Positions 16,401 to 23,702 of a stretch of 25,348 bases of DNA are shown here, one piece after another (within the stretch, counting starts at the first letter, position 1; every line of letters starts with the position of its first letter). The notes beneath the pieces were generated by a model. That model was not told where the DNA came from, did no database searches, and was given only the letters and a program-made list of their open reading frames with translations. Position numbers and translations under genes: made by a program. The DNA comes from JAIEPT01 sp038217425 (lineage in GTDB: Bacteria; Planctomycetota; Planctomycetia; Gemmatales; Gemmataceae): the NCBI GenBank assembly GCA_038217425.1, contig JBBQPM010000099.1:1-25348 (forward strand). The letters are read 5' to 3'.

Positions 16401-18905
16401 ATGTTCGTGTGGATGCCGCAGCTCGATTGGCGTTTCAATCGGCTCGGCTGGCCCGATCTCGTGCTCATCATGGACACGTCGCAGAGCATGGGCGAAGCCG
16501 ACGCCTACCGCGACGAGAAGACCCGCGACAAGGCCAAGGCGCTGGGCGACAAGATGCGCGATCTCGTCAAGGCCCGCCTCCCCGAAAAGCTGCGCGAAAC
16601 GGAGGCGGAGCTGCGCTTCGCCCAGGAGAACGCCCCCGGCAACCCCGCGCTCGCCGGCGAAGCCCAGGAACTCGCCAAACGCGTCCTGTACTACCAGAAG
16701 CAGATCGACCAGATCGATCAGCCCGGCTGGAAGCCGACGCGCCTTCAGCTCGCGCAGGCGATTCTGCGGCACTCGGATCAAGATTGGCTCGCGTACCTCG
16801 TTCACAAGAAGCAGATGAAGGTCCACGTCTTCGAGCTCGACCTCGAGGGCCGGGCCGTTAAGCTGAACGTGAGCAAGGATCTGCTCGCCGACATCAACGA
16901 CGGCACGGACGCCGGGCTGATCGAGAAGGTCAACCAGTCGCTCGGGAACGTGAGCGCCGAGGGGCGCGAAAGCCGACTGGGAACGGCGCTGGTGCAGGCG
17001 GTCGATCAATATCGCGGCGGGTCGCTCGCCGGCGTCATCATGTTCACCGACGGCGTCACCACCCGCGACCAGACCATCGCCAGCGTCAGCGATTACATTC
17101 GCGACAAGCGCGTCCCCCTCTTCTTCGTCGGCATCGGCGACGAACAGGACGTCCGCGATCTCAAGCTCCAGGATCTCAAAGTCGCCGACGAGGTCTTCGT
17201 GGGCGATCTCCTGATCTTCGAGGCCCGCATCGTCGGCAAAGGCTACAAGGATCTCGACGTCCCCGTCCTGCTCAAGATCCGCGAGAAGGACGGCAAAGAG
17301 AAGGAGCTGACGCGCACCCGCGTCAAGATCAACCCCAAGGGGGATCCCGTTCGCTTCGTCCTGAAGCACGTCCCCAAGGAGGTCGGCAAGAAGCACTTCA
17401 TCATTGAGGTCGAGCAGCCCAAGGCCGACAAGGACGATCCCGGCATCAAGCCGACCAACCTCAGGCTCGAGCGGACCATCGACGTCATCGAAACCAAGCT
17501 CATCCGCGTCCTCTACGTCGAGGGGCAGCCGAGATACGAGTTCCGTTACCTCAAATTCATGATGGAGCAGCAACGGCCCGAAGCCAAGGGCGAGGCGAAA
17601 AAGCGCATGCTCGAGATGAAGGTCGTCCTCTTCGACGCCGATCGGCAATTCGACAAGATCGACGAGACCGTCCTGGAGAACAACGCGTTTCCCGGCACCC
17701 TGGACGAACTCGCCAAGTTCAACGTCGTCGTCCTGGGCGACGTGAGCCCGGCCGAGTTGACCCCCAACAACATGAAAAACCTGGCGGCGTTCGTGCGCGG
17801 CGGGTTGGGCAAAGGGGAGAAAGGGGGCGGCGGGCTACTGTTCATCGCCGGCTCTCAGTTCAATCCCCACAGTTTCAAGGGGACGCCTCTCGAAGACGTC
17901 CTCCCCATCATTCCGCTCGCGCAGCCCGTGGAACCCGAAAACCGCGAGGAAAAGCTGCGCCTGGACGTCAGCCCCGCCGGCTGGCAGAACCCGATCTTCC
18001 GCTTCACGCCCAACAACAACGAGAACGCCTCCATCATGCAGCGGTTCGCGCCCATGTACTTCTTCTCGCGCGGCTACAAACTCCAGGACCGTGCCGAGAT
18101 CCTCGCCTTCCACCCCACTGCCAAGGCCGACGCCCCCAATCCGGGCAAGGATCAGCGACTCCCCCTCATCGTCCATCACTCCTACGGTCTGGGCCGGGCG
18201 ATGTTTTTCGGCTTCGACGAGACCTGGCGCTGGCGTTTCCGCACCGATGAAAAGTACTACAACCAGTTTTGGCTACAAACCTTCCGCTACCTGGGCCGGG
18301 GCCCTAGCAACCGCACGCTCCTGCGTCTCGACAAGCAAACTCCCTACCGCATGGACGAGCCGATCCAGGTGACCGTCAGCTTCCCGGAAAACTCGCCCCT
18401 CTTGCGCGATCCCAAGAAACAGCCGGGCGAAGAACCCGACGTCAAGGTCCAGGTCGAGTTCCTGCCGCTCGACGGCGACAAGGACAAGGGTCAAAAGCCC
18501 AAGGAAATCAAGCTGACCCGGGCGAGCGACATCAAGGGGACGTTCCAGGCGACTTTCGATCGGACGCAGGAAGGGAAGTACCGCTTCAAGCTGACGACGC
18601 CGGACCTCTCCGGCGCCCAGGACATCCCGCTGGCGGAGGCGATCGTGGTGGTGCCGCCGGGCGAGCTGGATCATCTGCGCATGAACAAGCAGGAGCTGGA
18701 GAAAGCCGCGGCCGACACCGGCGGCGAGTTCTTCACGATCTTAACGGCGGATACGTTGCTGGAGAAACTACCGCCCGGCTTCCGCGTGCCGCTCAACACC
18801 CCGCATCGTCCGGTCTTGCTCTGGAATCACTGGATGCTGTTCAGTTACGGCGTTTTCCTGCTGACGTCGCTGTGGCTGCTCCGCAAGATGAAGCACATGT
18901 TATAA
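13428..18905 (+). CDS. fused double BatA/vWA membrane protein
   Basis: 1825 residues. Half one starts with a BatA-type N-terminal module (AIPVVIHLLNRRRF, two TM helices within about 5-85) and a vWA domain whose MIDAS reads D115-A-S-L-S119, with FTD later in the fold. A region with VPVLLVNGQG (about 410) and a Gly-rich LVISMG strand (about 505) follows, resembling the class I glutamine amidotransferase-like domain of planctomycete vWA proteins. Half two begins with four TM helices (about 836-1000), then a second vWA domain with D1016-T-S-Q-S and FTDG, a beta-domain, another amidotransferase-like region (VLYVEGQPRYEF near 1358, LLFIAGS near 1471) and a C-terminal TM helix (about 1800-1818). Related organisms usually carry these halves as two adjacent genes; here no stop or frameshift separates them. 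vWA/BatA proteins act in the envelope and commonly partner MoxR ATPases. Confidence 0.9.
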   Translation: MSLFAFFGIWQVAAGLGIGAVAIPVVIHLLNRRRFVIIDWAAMRFLLAAQKQNSKRLRIEQLLLLLIRILMLLGLVVAMSAVMPWAENIWATIWPDGAGKLQTKIGRTHHVLVVDASLSMNVAVDDDKTLFDRAKEHMLAKVKKALPGDFFSILVLKENPTWLTAAPSPYFNKVSDEINALKASHGNTSSATALTMIAAKLGEFHPRFPNQSVYVFTDLQRSSWDQGKPAESSPDKGGEDEPRKGPRLEDIQKLGAQVIFVDVVPETILTSAGKDQPGFIDNLAVTNLELQDPVVIAGARAELLVTVQYFGMGVKQARLVVGQAPAPLANSGAPFQLIEAPAKDPSGKAIEINLLGMQSVTHRIALTFAQAGSYAVQVKLQSMKGEQSPDRLPEDNVRSLAIQVRDPVPVLLVNGQGTDKDSFTSATRFLQNALHPMEKGSALARILPTTVNSLADVAEDQWEKYDCIFLVDVPAQRADPLNPGSKIPELSEAIVKKLEAHVRRGGGLVISMGDRSATTLEEYNTLFYKDGQGLLPALFEAKISAPDKHHFYIDPESDEEFRVAPLRSFRDDLDRIWLAQIFFDKYVQVKLPRETHVHKILRFIPEPSVPGEMLDEKVPTGDPAILEWNPPTGRSSTKPVRVRGRAVPANPPMKGKVVLITTALNRDWSDWPAGPIEKNGSYLAMMQEITRLAVSGLLRHQAGTVGTALEDVFPGAGGEMDTVLYLPDGEVKKSRTQYLDETNVFRSSDTDRSGIYRLSLANLPREYLYAFNVPTAPVDGRGLESDLYRLARADLETLLRGLDLQIVQSLDEIIYRQNENSMIIEERAPVGPVIARYVLWFVLLLVFLEVVLGYVFGHHTTTSEAVQPQPTQWFWPVAAVVLAVVVALPIGWVLWDEQNTGKFLSFLPEDGRAWIEKNFGIADPESGESSEWALGRQTIFLGPGRDGFLLAGLFFFGIVLILGMYRLEARRAPLLYCLFCSVLAMLFLCLLMFVWMPQLDWRFNRLGWPDLVLIMDTSQSMGEADAYRDEKTRDKAKALGDKMRDLVKARLPEKLRETEAELRFAQENAPGNPALAGEAQELAKRVLYYQKQIDQIDQPGWKPTRLQLAQAILRHSDQDWLAYLVHKKQMKVHVFELDLEGRAVKLNVSKDLLADINDGTDAGLIEKVNQSLGNVSAEGRESRLGTALVQAVDQYRGGSLAGVIMFTDGVTTRDQTIASVSDYIRDKRVPLFFVGIGDEQDVRDLKLQDLKVADEVFVGDLLIFEARIVGKGYKDLDVPVLLKIREKDGKEKELTRTRVKINPKGDPVRFVLKHVPKEVGKKHFIIEVEQPKADKDDPGIKPTNLRLERTIDVIETKLIRVLYVEGQPRYEFRYLKFMMEQQRPEAKGEAKKRMLEMKVVLFDADRQFDKIDETVLENNAFPGTLDELAKFNVVVLGDVSPAELTPNNMKNLAAFVRGGLGKGEKGGGGLLFIAGSQFNPHSFKGTPLEDVLPIIPLAQPVEPENREEKLRLDVSPAGWQNPIFRFTPNNNENASIMQRFAPMYFFSRGYKLQDRAEILAFHPTAKADAPNPGKDQRLPLIVHHSYGLGRAMFFGFDETWRWRFRTDEKYYNQFWLQTFRYLGRGPSNRTLLRLDKQTPYRMDEPIQVTVSFPENSPLLRDPKKQPGEEPDVKVQVEFLPLDGDKDKGQKPKEIKLTRASDIKGTFQATFDRTQEGKYRFKLTTPDLSGAQDIPLAEAIVVVPPGELDHLRMNKQELEKAAADTGGEFFTILTADTLLEKLPPGFRVPLNTPHRPVLLWNHWMLFSYGVFLLTSLWLLRKMKHML

Positions 18906-18926
18906 TGAAGTTGTACGCTCGAAAGA

Positions 18927-19064
18927 TTAACCACAGAGTCACAGAGGACACAGAGAAGAAAACTCAAAGAGGAGTGAGAAAGTAAAGAGTACGACCCCTA
19001 CACACGCTCTCCTCCGTCTTTTGCTCCCCTATTCCTCTGTGCTCTCTGTGTCTCTGTGGTTAGT
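18927..19064. repeat. dispersed inverted-repeat element of the ACCACAGAG type
   Basis: The left arm (18927-18956) contains AACCACAGAGTCACAGAGG and the right arm (19034-19064) contains CTCTGTGTCTCTGTGGTTAG. They are complementary at about 26 of 31 positions. The interior is A/G-rich then C/T-rich. The same kind of sequence occurs in intergenic DNA of many bacteria and, translated, yields the recurring peptide NHRDTESTE in spurious ORFs. It fills most of the 192-bp gap between the vWA gene and the next gene. Confidence 0.8.
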
Positions 19065-19097
19065 GATTTGAATTTCCGCAACGCCGGAGCGCCGACT

Positions 19098-22000
19098 ATG
19101 AACGACTTGCTCGCTCGCCTTGCCAAACTCCGCTGGCGCTACCGGCTCGTCACGCTCGGCTCCGCGATTTTCGCTCTCGTCGCCTTCCTCGCCTGCGCGA
19201 TCACCGCCGAATCCGTCTTCGATTACTACAACAAGACCTCCCCCGTCGTTCGCGCGTTTTACCTCGTGAGCCTCATGGGCGTCAGCGCCTGGCTCGTCTA
19301 TTGGCTCGCCCTCGAACCGCTCGCGCGCCGAACCGATTCGCTCTCGCTGGCCCTGCGCGTCGAAGAGGCATTCCCCGAACTCAACGACTCGCTCGCCAGC
19401 ACCGTGCAGTTCATCGAACATCCCGAACGCGATCCGACCGCCGCCGCATTCAGGCAGAAACTCGTCGGCAAAGTCGTTGAACAAACTACGCCCCTCAACT
19501 TTAGTCGCATCCTGCCGTACCCGCTCTTCGTCACGCTCGCCGCCCTGGCGCTTTTGCACGGCAGCGTCGCGGCGTATCTGTTCGCCGAGAACCGGTCGCT
19601 GGCGCCCACCGCGCTCCTGCGCCTGGCCGATCCCTTTGGACATCACACCTGGACCGCGATCGAAGTCCAGAACGCCCGCGCCATTTGGCCGCTGGGCACC
19701 CCCTTCAAACTCCAGGGGCAAGTGCTCGGCATCAAACCCGATAAGCTCCGCCTGGAACTGCAGATGCTCGATCCCAAGACGCAAACCTTCCAGACCCGCG
19801 TCGATCGGCCTCTTAAACTCGCCAGCAGCAAGAATGGCCTCGAATTCCAGGCCGAGATCGCCGACATCATGCTCAAGGACAAGCCGGGCAAAGTCCGCTA
19901 TCGGCTCACCGGCAATGACGGCCAATTCCCCGCGCCCCCTGGAAAATGGCACGACATGGAGTTCATGCTCCCCCCCAAGATCGCCACGACGCAGATCGAA
20001 GTCGACCTCCCCGATTACCTCGGCCTGCCCTCTCCCGAGTCGGCGATCCGCGTCCTGCAGGTCAAGCTCGGCTCCGTGATTCACTACCAAGCCGAGACCA
20101 CGCGCCCGGTCGGCGAAGCGATCTTGGAACTCTCGCCCACGCCCAAGGTCGATTCCCCCACGGGCGTCGGCGCCGTCCTCGCGCTGCTCGCGCCCAGTCC
20201 TCAAGCACTCCTGGCCAACGCCTTCGTCACGCAGAGCGCGATCGGGCGGATCCCGATGGAAATCGACTCCGCCGGCACGCGCATCTCCGCACGCTTCATG
20301 GCCCTGGTCCCCGGAGAAGGATACTACCGCATTCGCCTGGTCGATCGGCAGACTCCCGAACTCGCGTTCACGGAGCAATGGCTCTACCGCGTGGAGAACG
20401 ACGACGTGCCGCGCGTCTACCTGGATCCGAACGAACCGCTCGCCCAGGCGGGGGCCGAGGAAGACGCGGCGCCGGTGAACATCGTCGTCAAGGAATATCT
20501 CCCCGACGCCGAGATTCAGTTCGATCTGGACGCACGCGATCTGTACGGCATCCGTAGCGTCTTCCTGGAATTCACCCGCAAGCCGGGCGAGGACAAGCCG
20601 GTCGAGCCGACGCAGCGGCGCTTCCTGTGCGATCCGCGCCGCGCGGGGGCGATCCTGCGCCACCTCGCCGGCACGCCGATCGTCCCGGAAGCGCTGGCCC
20701 GCATCGCTCCCGGGCAGTTTCGCTTCAAGGCGACCTGGCCGCTCAACCAGCAATTTCAGGAAGGCGATATCATCCTCGTGCAGGCGTGCGCCGACGATTA
20801 CTTCGACGTCTTCACCATCCGCGAACCCGGGCGGAGCCGAAAATTGCTCGAGATCCACATTGTCGGCGAGCCCAAGATTGTCGCCAATCTCGATCAAGAG
20901 ATGGCCAACATCAAGCAGGCGCTCGACAAGATCAAGGAGAATCAGCAAAAGGCCCAGGATCTCGTCAAAGATCTGAAGCCCGAGGAAAAGGGCGTCGATC
21001 CCAAGGAGCAAAACCAGAAGATCGAGAACCAGGCGAACAAGGCGCTCAAGGAACAAGAGGGGCTGAAAAAGAACGTCGCCGACCTGCAGAAGAAGCTCGC
21101 CGACACGAACAAGATGCTCGAGGAGAACAAATGGCCCGCGGGCGAGGAGAAGGATCTGGTGCAGAAGCTGCAGAACGACCTCAAAGATTTGCAGGAAAAA
21201 GACCTTAAGGAGATTGACGCCGCCCTGGAAAAGATGCGTGAGAACGCCGCCAAGGGGAAGAAGGAGCCGCCGACGAAGCAGCCGTCGCCGCTGGAGAAAT
21301 CGAAGGATCTGCAGAACAATTTGCAGAAGAAGATCGACGAGTTGAACAAGTCGGTCGCCAAGTGGTCGGACCTGGCCCAGACCAAGAATGAACTCAGGCA
21401 GCTCATCGAGGAGCAGGAGCGATTGGCCGAGGAGACGAAGAAGTCGGCGGAGAAGTTCCAGAAACTCGACGATCTGGGGGTGCTCGATCCCAAAGCGAAG
21501 CAGGAAAAGAAGCAGGAGATGGCCAACCTCGCGGATCGGCAAAGGGCGCTCGGGCAGCGGACGCAGAAGTTCATGGAGGGGCTGAAGGACCAGAAAGCAC
21601 GGTTCGACAACAAGGAGGATCGGGAGACATCGCAAAAGCTCGCCCAGACGAAGAAGATCGCCGACGACGAACGGCTCGTCCCGCAGATGACCAAGGAGAT
21701 CCCCGACAAATTGGCCAAGGACAACAAGATCAACGAGGCGAAGCAGGACCAGGCCGATGCCAAGCAGAACCTGCAAAAGATGCTCGACCAGCTCGAAGGC
21801 AAACGCGAGGACGGGCTCGATCGTCTGCAGAAGGACAAGGAGAAGATCCAGAACGCCAAGAACGACATCGACAACTTGCAGAAGAACGAGGCGAAGGCGG
21901 CGGAGCTGAAGGATCAGAAGAAGCAGGCCGACGAGTTCGATCGGCTCGCGGAAAAGGCGCGCGAGCAGGAGAAGAATCTGCGCAAGCTCGGCGAGCAAGA

Positions 22001-22898
22001 AGCCGCTCAGGAAATGGCCAAGGCGGCGCAGAAGCTCGAGGAAGCCGCGGAGAAGGTGCGTAAGAAAGAGGATCCGAAGGAACTCGAGCAGGAAGCCAAG
22101 CAGCATCTGGACAAGGCCAAACGCAAGGTCGAGGAGACCGAGGAACACCTGCAGCGCGAGCATCTGCTCAAACTCGCGCAGCGGCTCAAGTTCATCAAGG
22201 AACGCCAGGAGTCGGCCCTGGAGCGAACGCAGGCACTGCAGAAAAAGGTGCAAACCAAGAAGATCTGGTCCGCGTCTTTACTGAGGACGCTTGAAGGCGA
22301 CCAAAGGAACCAGGTCAGCATCGCCAAGGATACCGAGAGCTTGCAGGACAAGCTGCGCGACACCATCGTCATCGAGAAGCTCCTGGAGATGTCGGCCAAG
22401 ACCATGGAGCGCGCCTCTCAAAGACAGGCGGACCGAAAGACTTCTGGGGAAGACCGCCTGGCGGCGCCCTTCGAGCCCGAACAGCTCGAGGACGAAAATC
22501 GCCGGCACGCGGAGATTGCGAATCTCCAGGACCAGGCGGGCAAACGCCTTTCGCGACTGCTCGAAGCGATCGACGAACAGCTCCAGCAGATGAAGCCCCC
22601 CGAGGAGAAAAAACAGGTCTCCGAGAACAAGCAGCCGATGAACCCGGAGAACAAGGAGCCGCAAGGAGGGCGCCGGCCGCCGCAGGATGGGATCCCGCCG
22701 ATGGCGCATCTGAAGGCGCTCAAGTCCGAACAGGAAGAGATCCTGCGCCGCACCCGCGAGTTTGGCCAGCGCAACGCGAACCTGAACAATTTGCCCGACG
22801 ACCAGCGCAACGAACTGAATGCCTTGACGGAAGAACAGAACACGCTGCGCAATCTTTTTGACCAGCTCATCAAGAAGCAGCAAGAAGGAGTCCAGTGA
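19098..22898 (+). CDS. DUF4175-like membrane protein with very long coiled coil
   Basis: 1266 residues from the ATG at 19098, which has GGAG nine bases upstream. An in-frame GTG at 19056 lies inside the repeat element and is rejected. Two TM helices near residues 18-75 and a third at about 150-172 give an N-terminal membrane module with the same arrangement as DUF4175-type proteins. Residues about 195-590 are beta-rich, with Ig-like strands (WTAIEVQNARAIWPLGTPF and later RYRLTGNDGQFPAPPG). From about 595 to the end the chain is Lys/Glu/Gln/Asp-rich heptad sequence with few prolines, about 670 residues of predicted coiled coil. It follows the vWA fusion and overlaps the next gene by one base, so it is translationally coupled to it. 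A structural filament or tether in the envelope is a plausible inference. Exact family membership should be tested. Confidence 0.85.
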   Translation: MNDLLARLAKLRWRYRLVTLGSAIFALVAFLACAITAESVFDYYNKTSPVVRAFYLVSLMGVSAWLVYWLALEPLARRTDSLSLALRVEEAFPELNDSLASTVQFIEHPERDPTAAAFRQKLVGKVVEQTTPLNFSRILPYPLFVTLAALALLHGSVAAYLFAENRSLAPTALLRLADPFGHHTWTAIEVQNARAIWPLGTPFKLQGQVLGIKPDKLRLELQMLDPKTQTFQTRVDRPLKLASSKNGLEFQAEIADIMLKDKPGKVRYRLTGNDGQFPAPPGKWHDMEFMLPPKIATTQIEVDLPDYLGLPSPESAIRVLQVKLGSVIHYQAETTRPVGEAILELSPTPKVDSPTGVGAVLALLAPSPQALLANAFVTQSAIGRIPMEIDSAGTRISARFMALVPGEGYYRIRLVDRQTPELAFTEQWLYRVENDDVPRVYLDPNEPLAQAGAEEDAAPVNIVVKEYLPDAEIQFDLDARDLYGIRSVFLEFTRKPGEDKPVEPTQRRFLCDPRRAGAILRHLAGTPIVPEALARIAPGQFRFKATWPLNQQFQEGDIILVQACADDYFDVFTIREPGRSRKLLEIHIVGEPKIVANLDQEMANIKQALDKIKENQQKAQDLVKDLKPEEKGVDPKEQNQKIENQANKALKEQEGLKKNVADLQKKLADTNKMLEENKWPAGEEKDLVQKLQNDLKDLQEKDLKEIDAALEKMRENAAKGKKEPPTKQPSPLEKSKDLQNNLQKKIDELNKSVAKWSDLAQTKNELRQLIEEQERLAEETKKSAEKFQKLDDLGVLDPKAKQEKKQEMANLADRQRALGQRTQKFMEGLKDQKARFDNKEDRETSQKLAQTKKIADDERLVPQMTKEIPDKLAKDNKINEAKQDQADAKQNLQKMLDQLEGKREDGLDRLQKDKEKIQNAKNDIDNLQKNEAKAAELKDQKKQADEFDRLAEKAREQEKNLRKLGEQEAAQEMAKAAQKLEEAAEKVRKKEDPKELEQEAKQHLDKAKRKVEETEEHLQREHLLKLAQRLKFIKERQESALERTQALQKKVQTKKIWSASLLRTLEGDQRNQVSIAKDTESLQDKLRDTIVIEKLLEMSAKTMERASQRQADRKTSGEDRLAAPFEPEQLEDENRRHAEIANLQDQAGKRLSRLLEAIDEQLQQMKPPEEKKQVSENKQPMNPENKEPQGGRRPPQDGIPPMAHLKALKSEQEEILRRTREFGQRNANLNNLPDDQRNELNALTEEQNTLRNLFDQLIKKQQEGVQ

Positions 22899-23689
22899 TG
22901 CTCAAGCTCATGACCCTCGGCAGCGTGCTCTGCCTGTCGCTGACCTTCCTCAGCCAGGCGCAAGAGGAGAAGAAGGAAGACGCCAAGGCTGAGAAAAAGG
23001 CGGATCCGCAGGACGAGCCGCAGAAAATCATCGAGCGGCTCACCAAGAATTACGACGAAGTCGACGGCAAACTCAAGGACGACGTCGGCGCCCCCACGCA
23101 GCAGATCCAGCAGAACATCATTGAGGATCTCGACAAGCTCATCAACCAGAAGAACCAAAACAACAGCGGCGGCGGCGGGGGAGGCGGCGGCGAAGATAAT
23201 CAGCCCCCGCAACAGCCTGAGAATCCCATGGGGGGCGGACAAGACAACAACCCGATGGGGCAGAACAATCCCAAACCGATGCCGATGGGCGGCATGAACG
23301 ATCCCAAACCGATGCCGATGGGCGGCATGAACGATCCCAAGCCTATGCCGATGAACGATCAGAAGCCCATGAGCGATCAGAAGCCGATGCCGATGAACGA
23401 TCAGAAGCCGATGCCAATGAACGAGCAGAAGCCGATGGAGGGCGGCAACGACAAGGAAAAGGACATGAACCCGGGCAACAACCCCGGCGGCGGCGCCAAT
23501 AGCAAAGAGAAGCCGCCAGAACCGATGAAGGACGAAGCGGGTTTCTGGGGCGCCAAGCCGTCGCGCGAGAAGATCAAGGGAGCGACGATCGCCTCGGGCC
23601 GGGTTATGCCGAAGTACGAAGAATTGATTCAGCAGTACAACCTGCAGATCCCAGCGGAACCCAAGAAGCTGCAGGCGCCGCGAAAGTAG
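22898..23689 (+). CDS. secreted protein with Met/Pro/Asn tandem-repeat linker
   Basis: 263 residues. The ATG at 22898 overlaps the upstream TGA (TGATG), with AAGGAG eight bases before it, so translation is coupled. Residues 1-21 are a signal peptide (LGSVLCLSLTFLSQA-Q). A short acidic/basic helix leads to a segment with TQQIQQNIIEDLDKLI (about 66-81), a pattern seen in planctomycete homologues. A poly-Gly run and a Met/Pro/Asn-rich repeat block (about 95-180) follow. The C-terminus has FWGAKPSREK and MPKYEELIQQY, resembling the conserved ending WG.LP / PKY..LI..YY of relatives. So both ends look conserved while the middle is variable. Function is unknown; a periplasmic partner of the coiled-coil protein or toroid proteins is suggested by position. 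Confidence 0.82.
   Translation: MLKLMTLGSVLCLSLTFLSQAQEEKKEDAKAEKKADPQDEPQKIIERLTKNYDEVDGKLKDDVGAPTQQIQQNIIEDLDKLINQKNQNNSGGGGGGGGEDNQPPQQPENPMGGGQDNNPMGQNNPKPMPMGGMNDPKPMPMGGMNDPKPMPMNDQKPMSDQKPMPMNDQKPMPMNEQKPMEGGNDKEKDMNPGNNPGGGANSKEKPPEPMKDEAGFWGAKPSREKIKGATIASGRVMPKYEELIQQYNLQIPAEPKKLQAPRK
23264..23437 (+). repeat. in-frame tandem repeats encoding NDPKPMPM / NDQKPM units
   Basis: Two nearly identical 33-bp units (23264-23296, 23297-23329) differ by one base. They are followed by degenerate units of 24 bp (23330-23353), 18 bp (23354-23371), 24 bp (23372-23395), 24 bp (23396-23419) and 18 bp (23420-23437). All lengths are multiples of three, so unit gain or loss keeps the frame. Confidence 0.9.
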
Positions 23690-23702
23690 AGGGAACCTTG
23701 CC

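Noticed and set aside
15666..17648. 660-aa minus-strand open frame opposite the vWA fusion
   Set aside because: Composition typical of antisense frames in high-GC genes; the plus strand has clear vWA domains.
19029..22253. 1074-aa open frame on the minus strand, Leu-rich
   Set aside because: It is the antisense of the coiled-coil gene, where Lys/Glu/Gln codons read as Leu/Phe. Its C-terminal part has no family resemblance, and its start region is the dispersed repeat (NHRDTESTEE).
23264..23437. CRISPR array
   Set aside because: The repeats are in frame, contiguous without spacers, and encode a low-complexity peptide.
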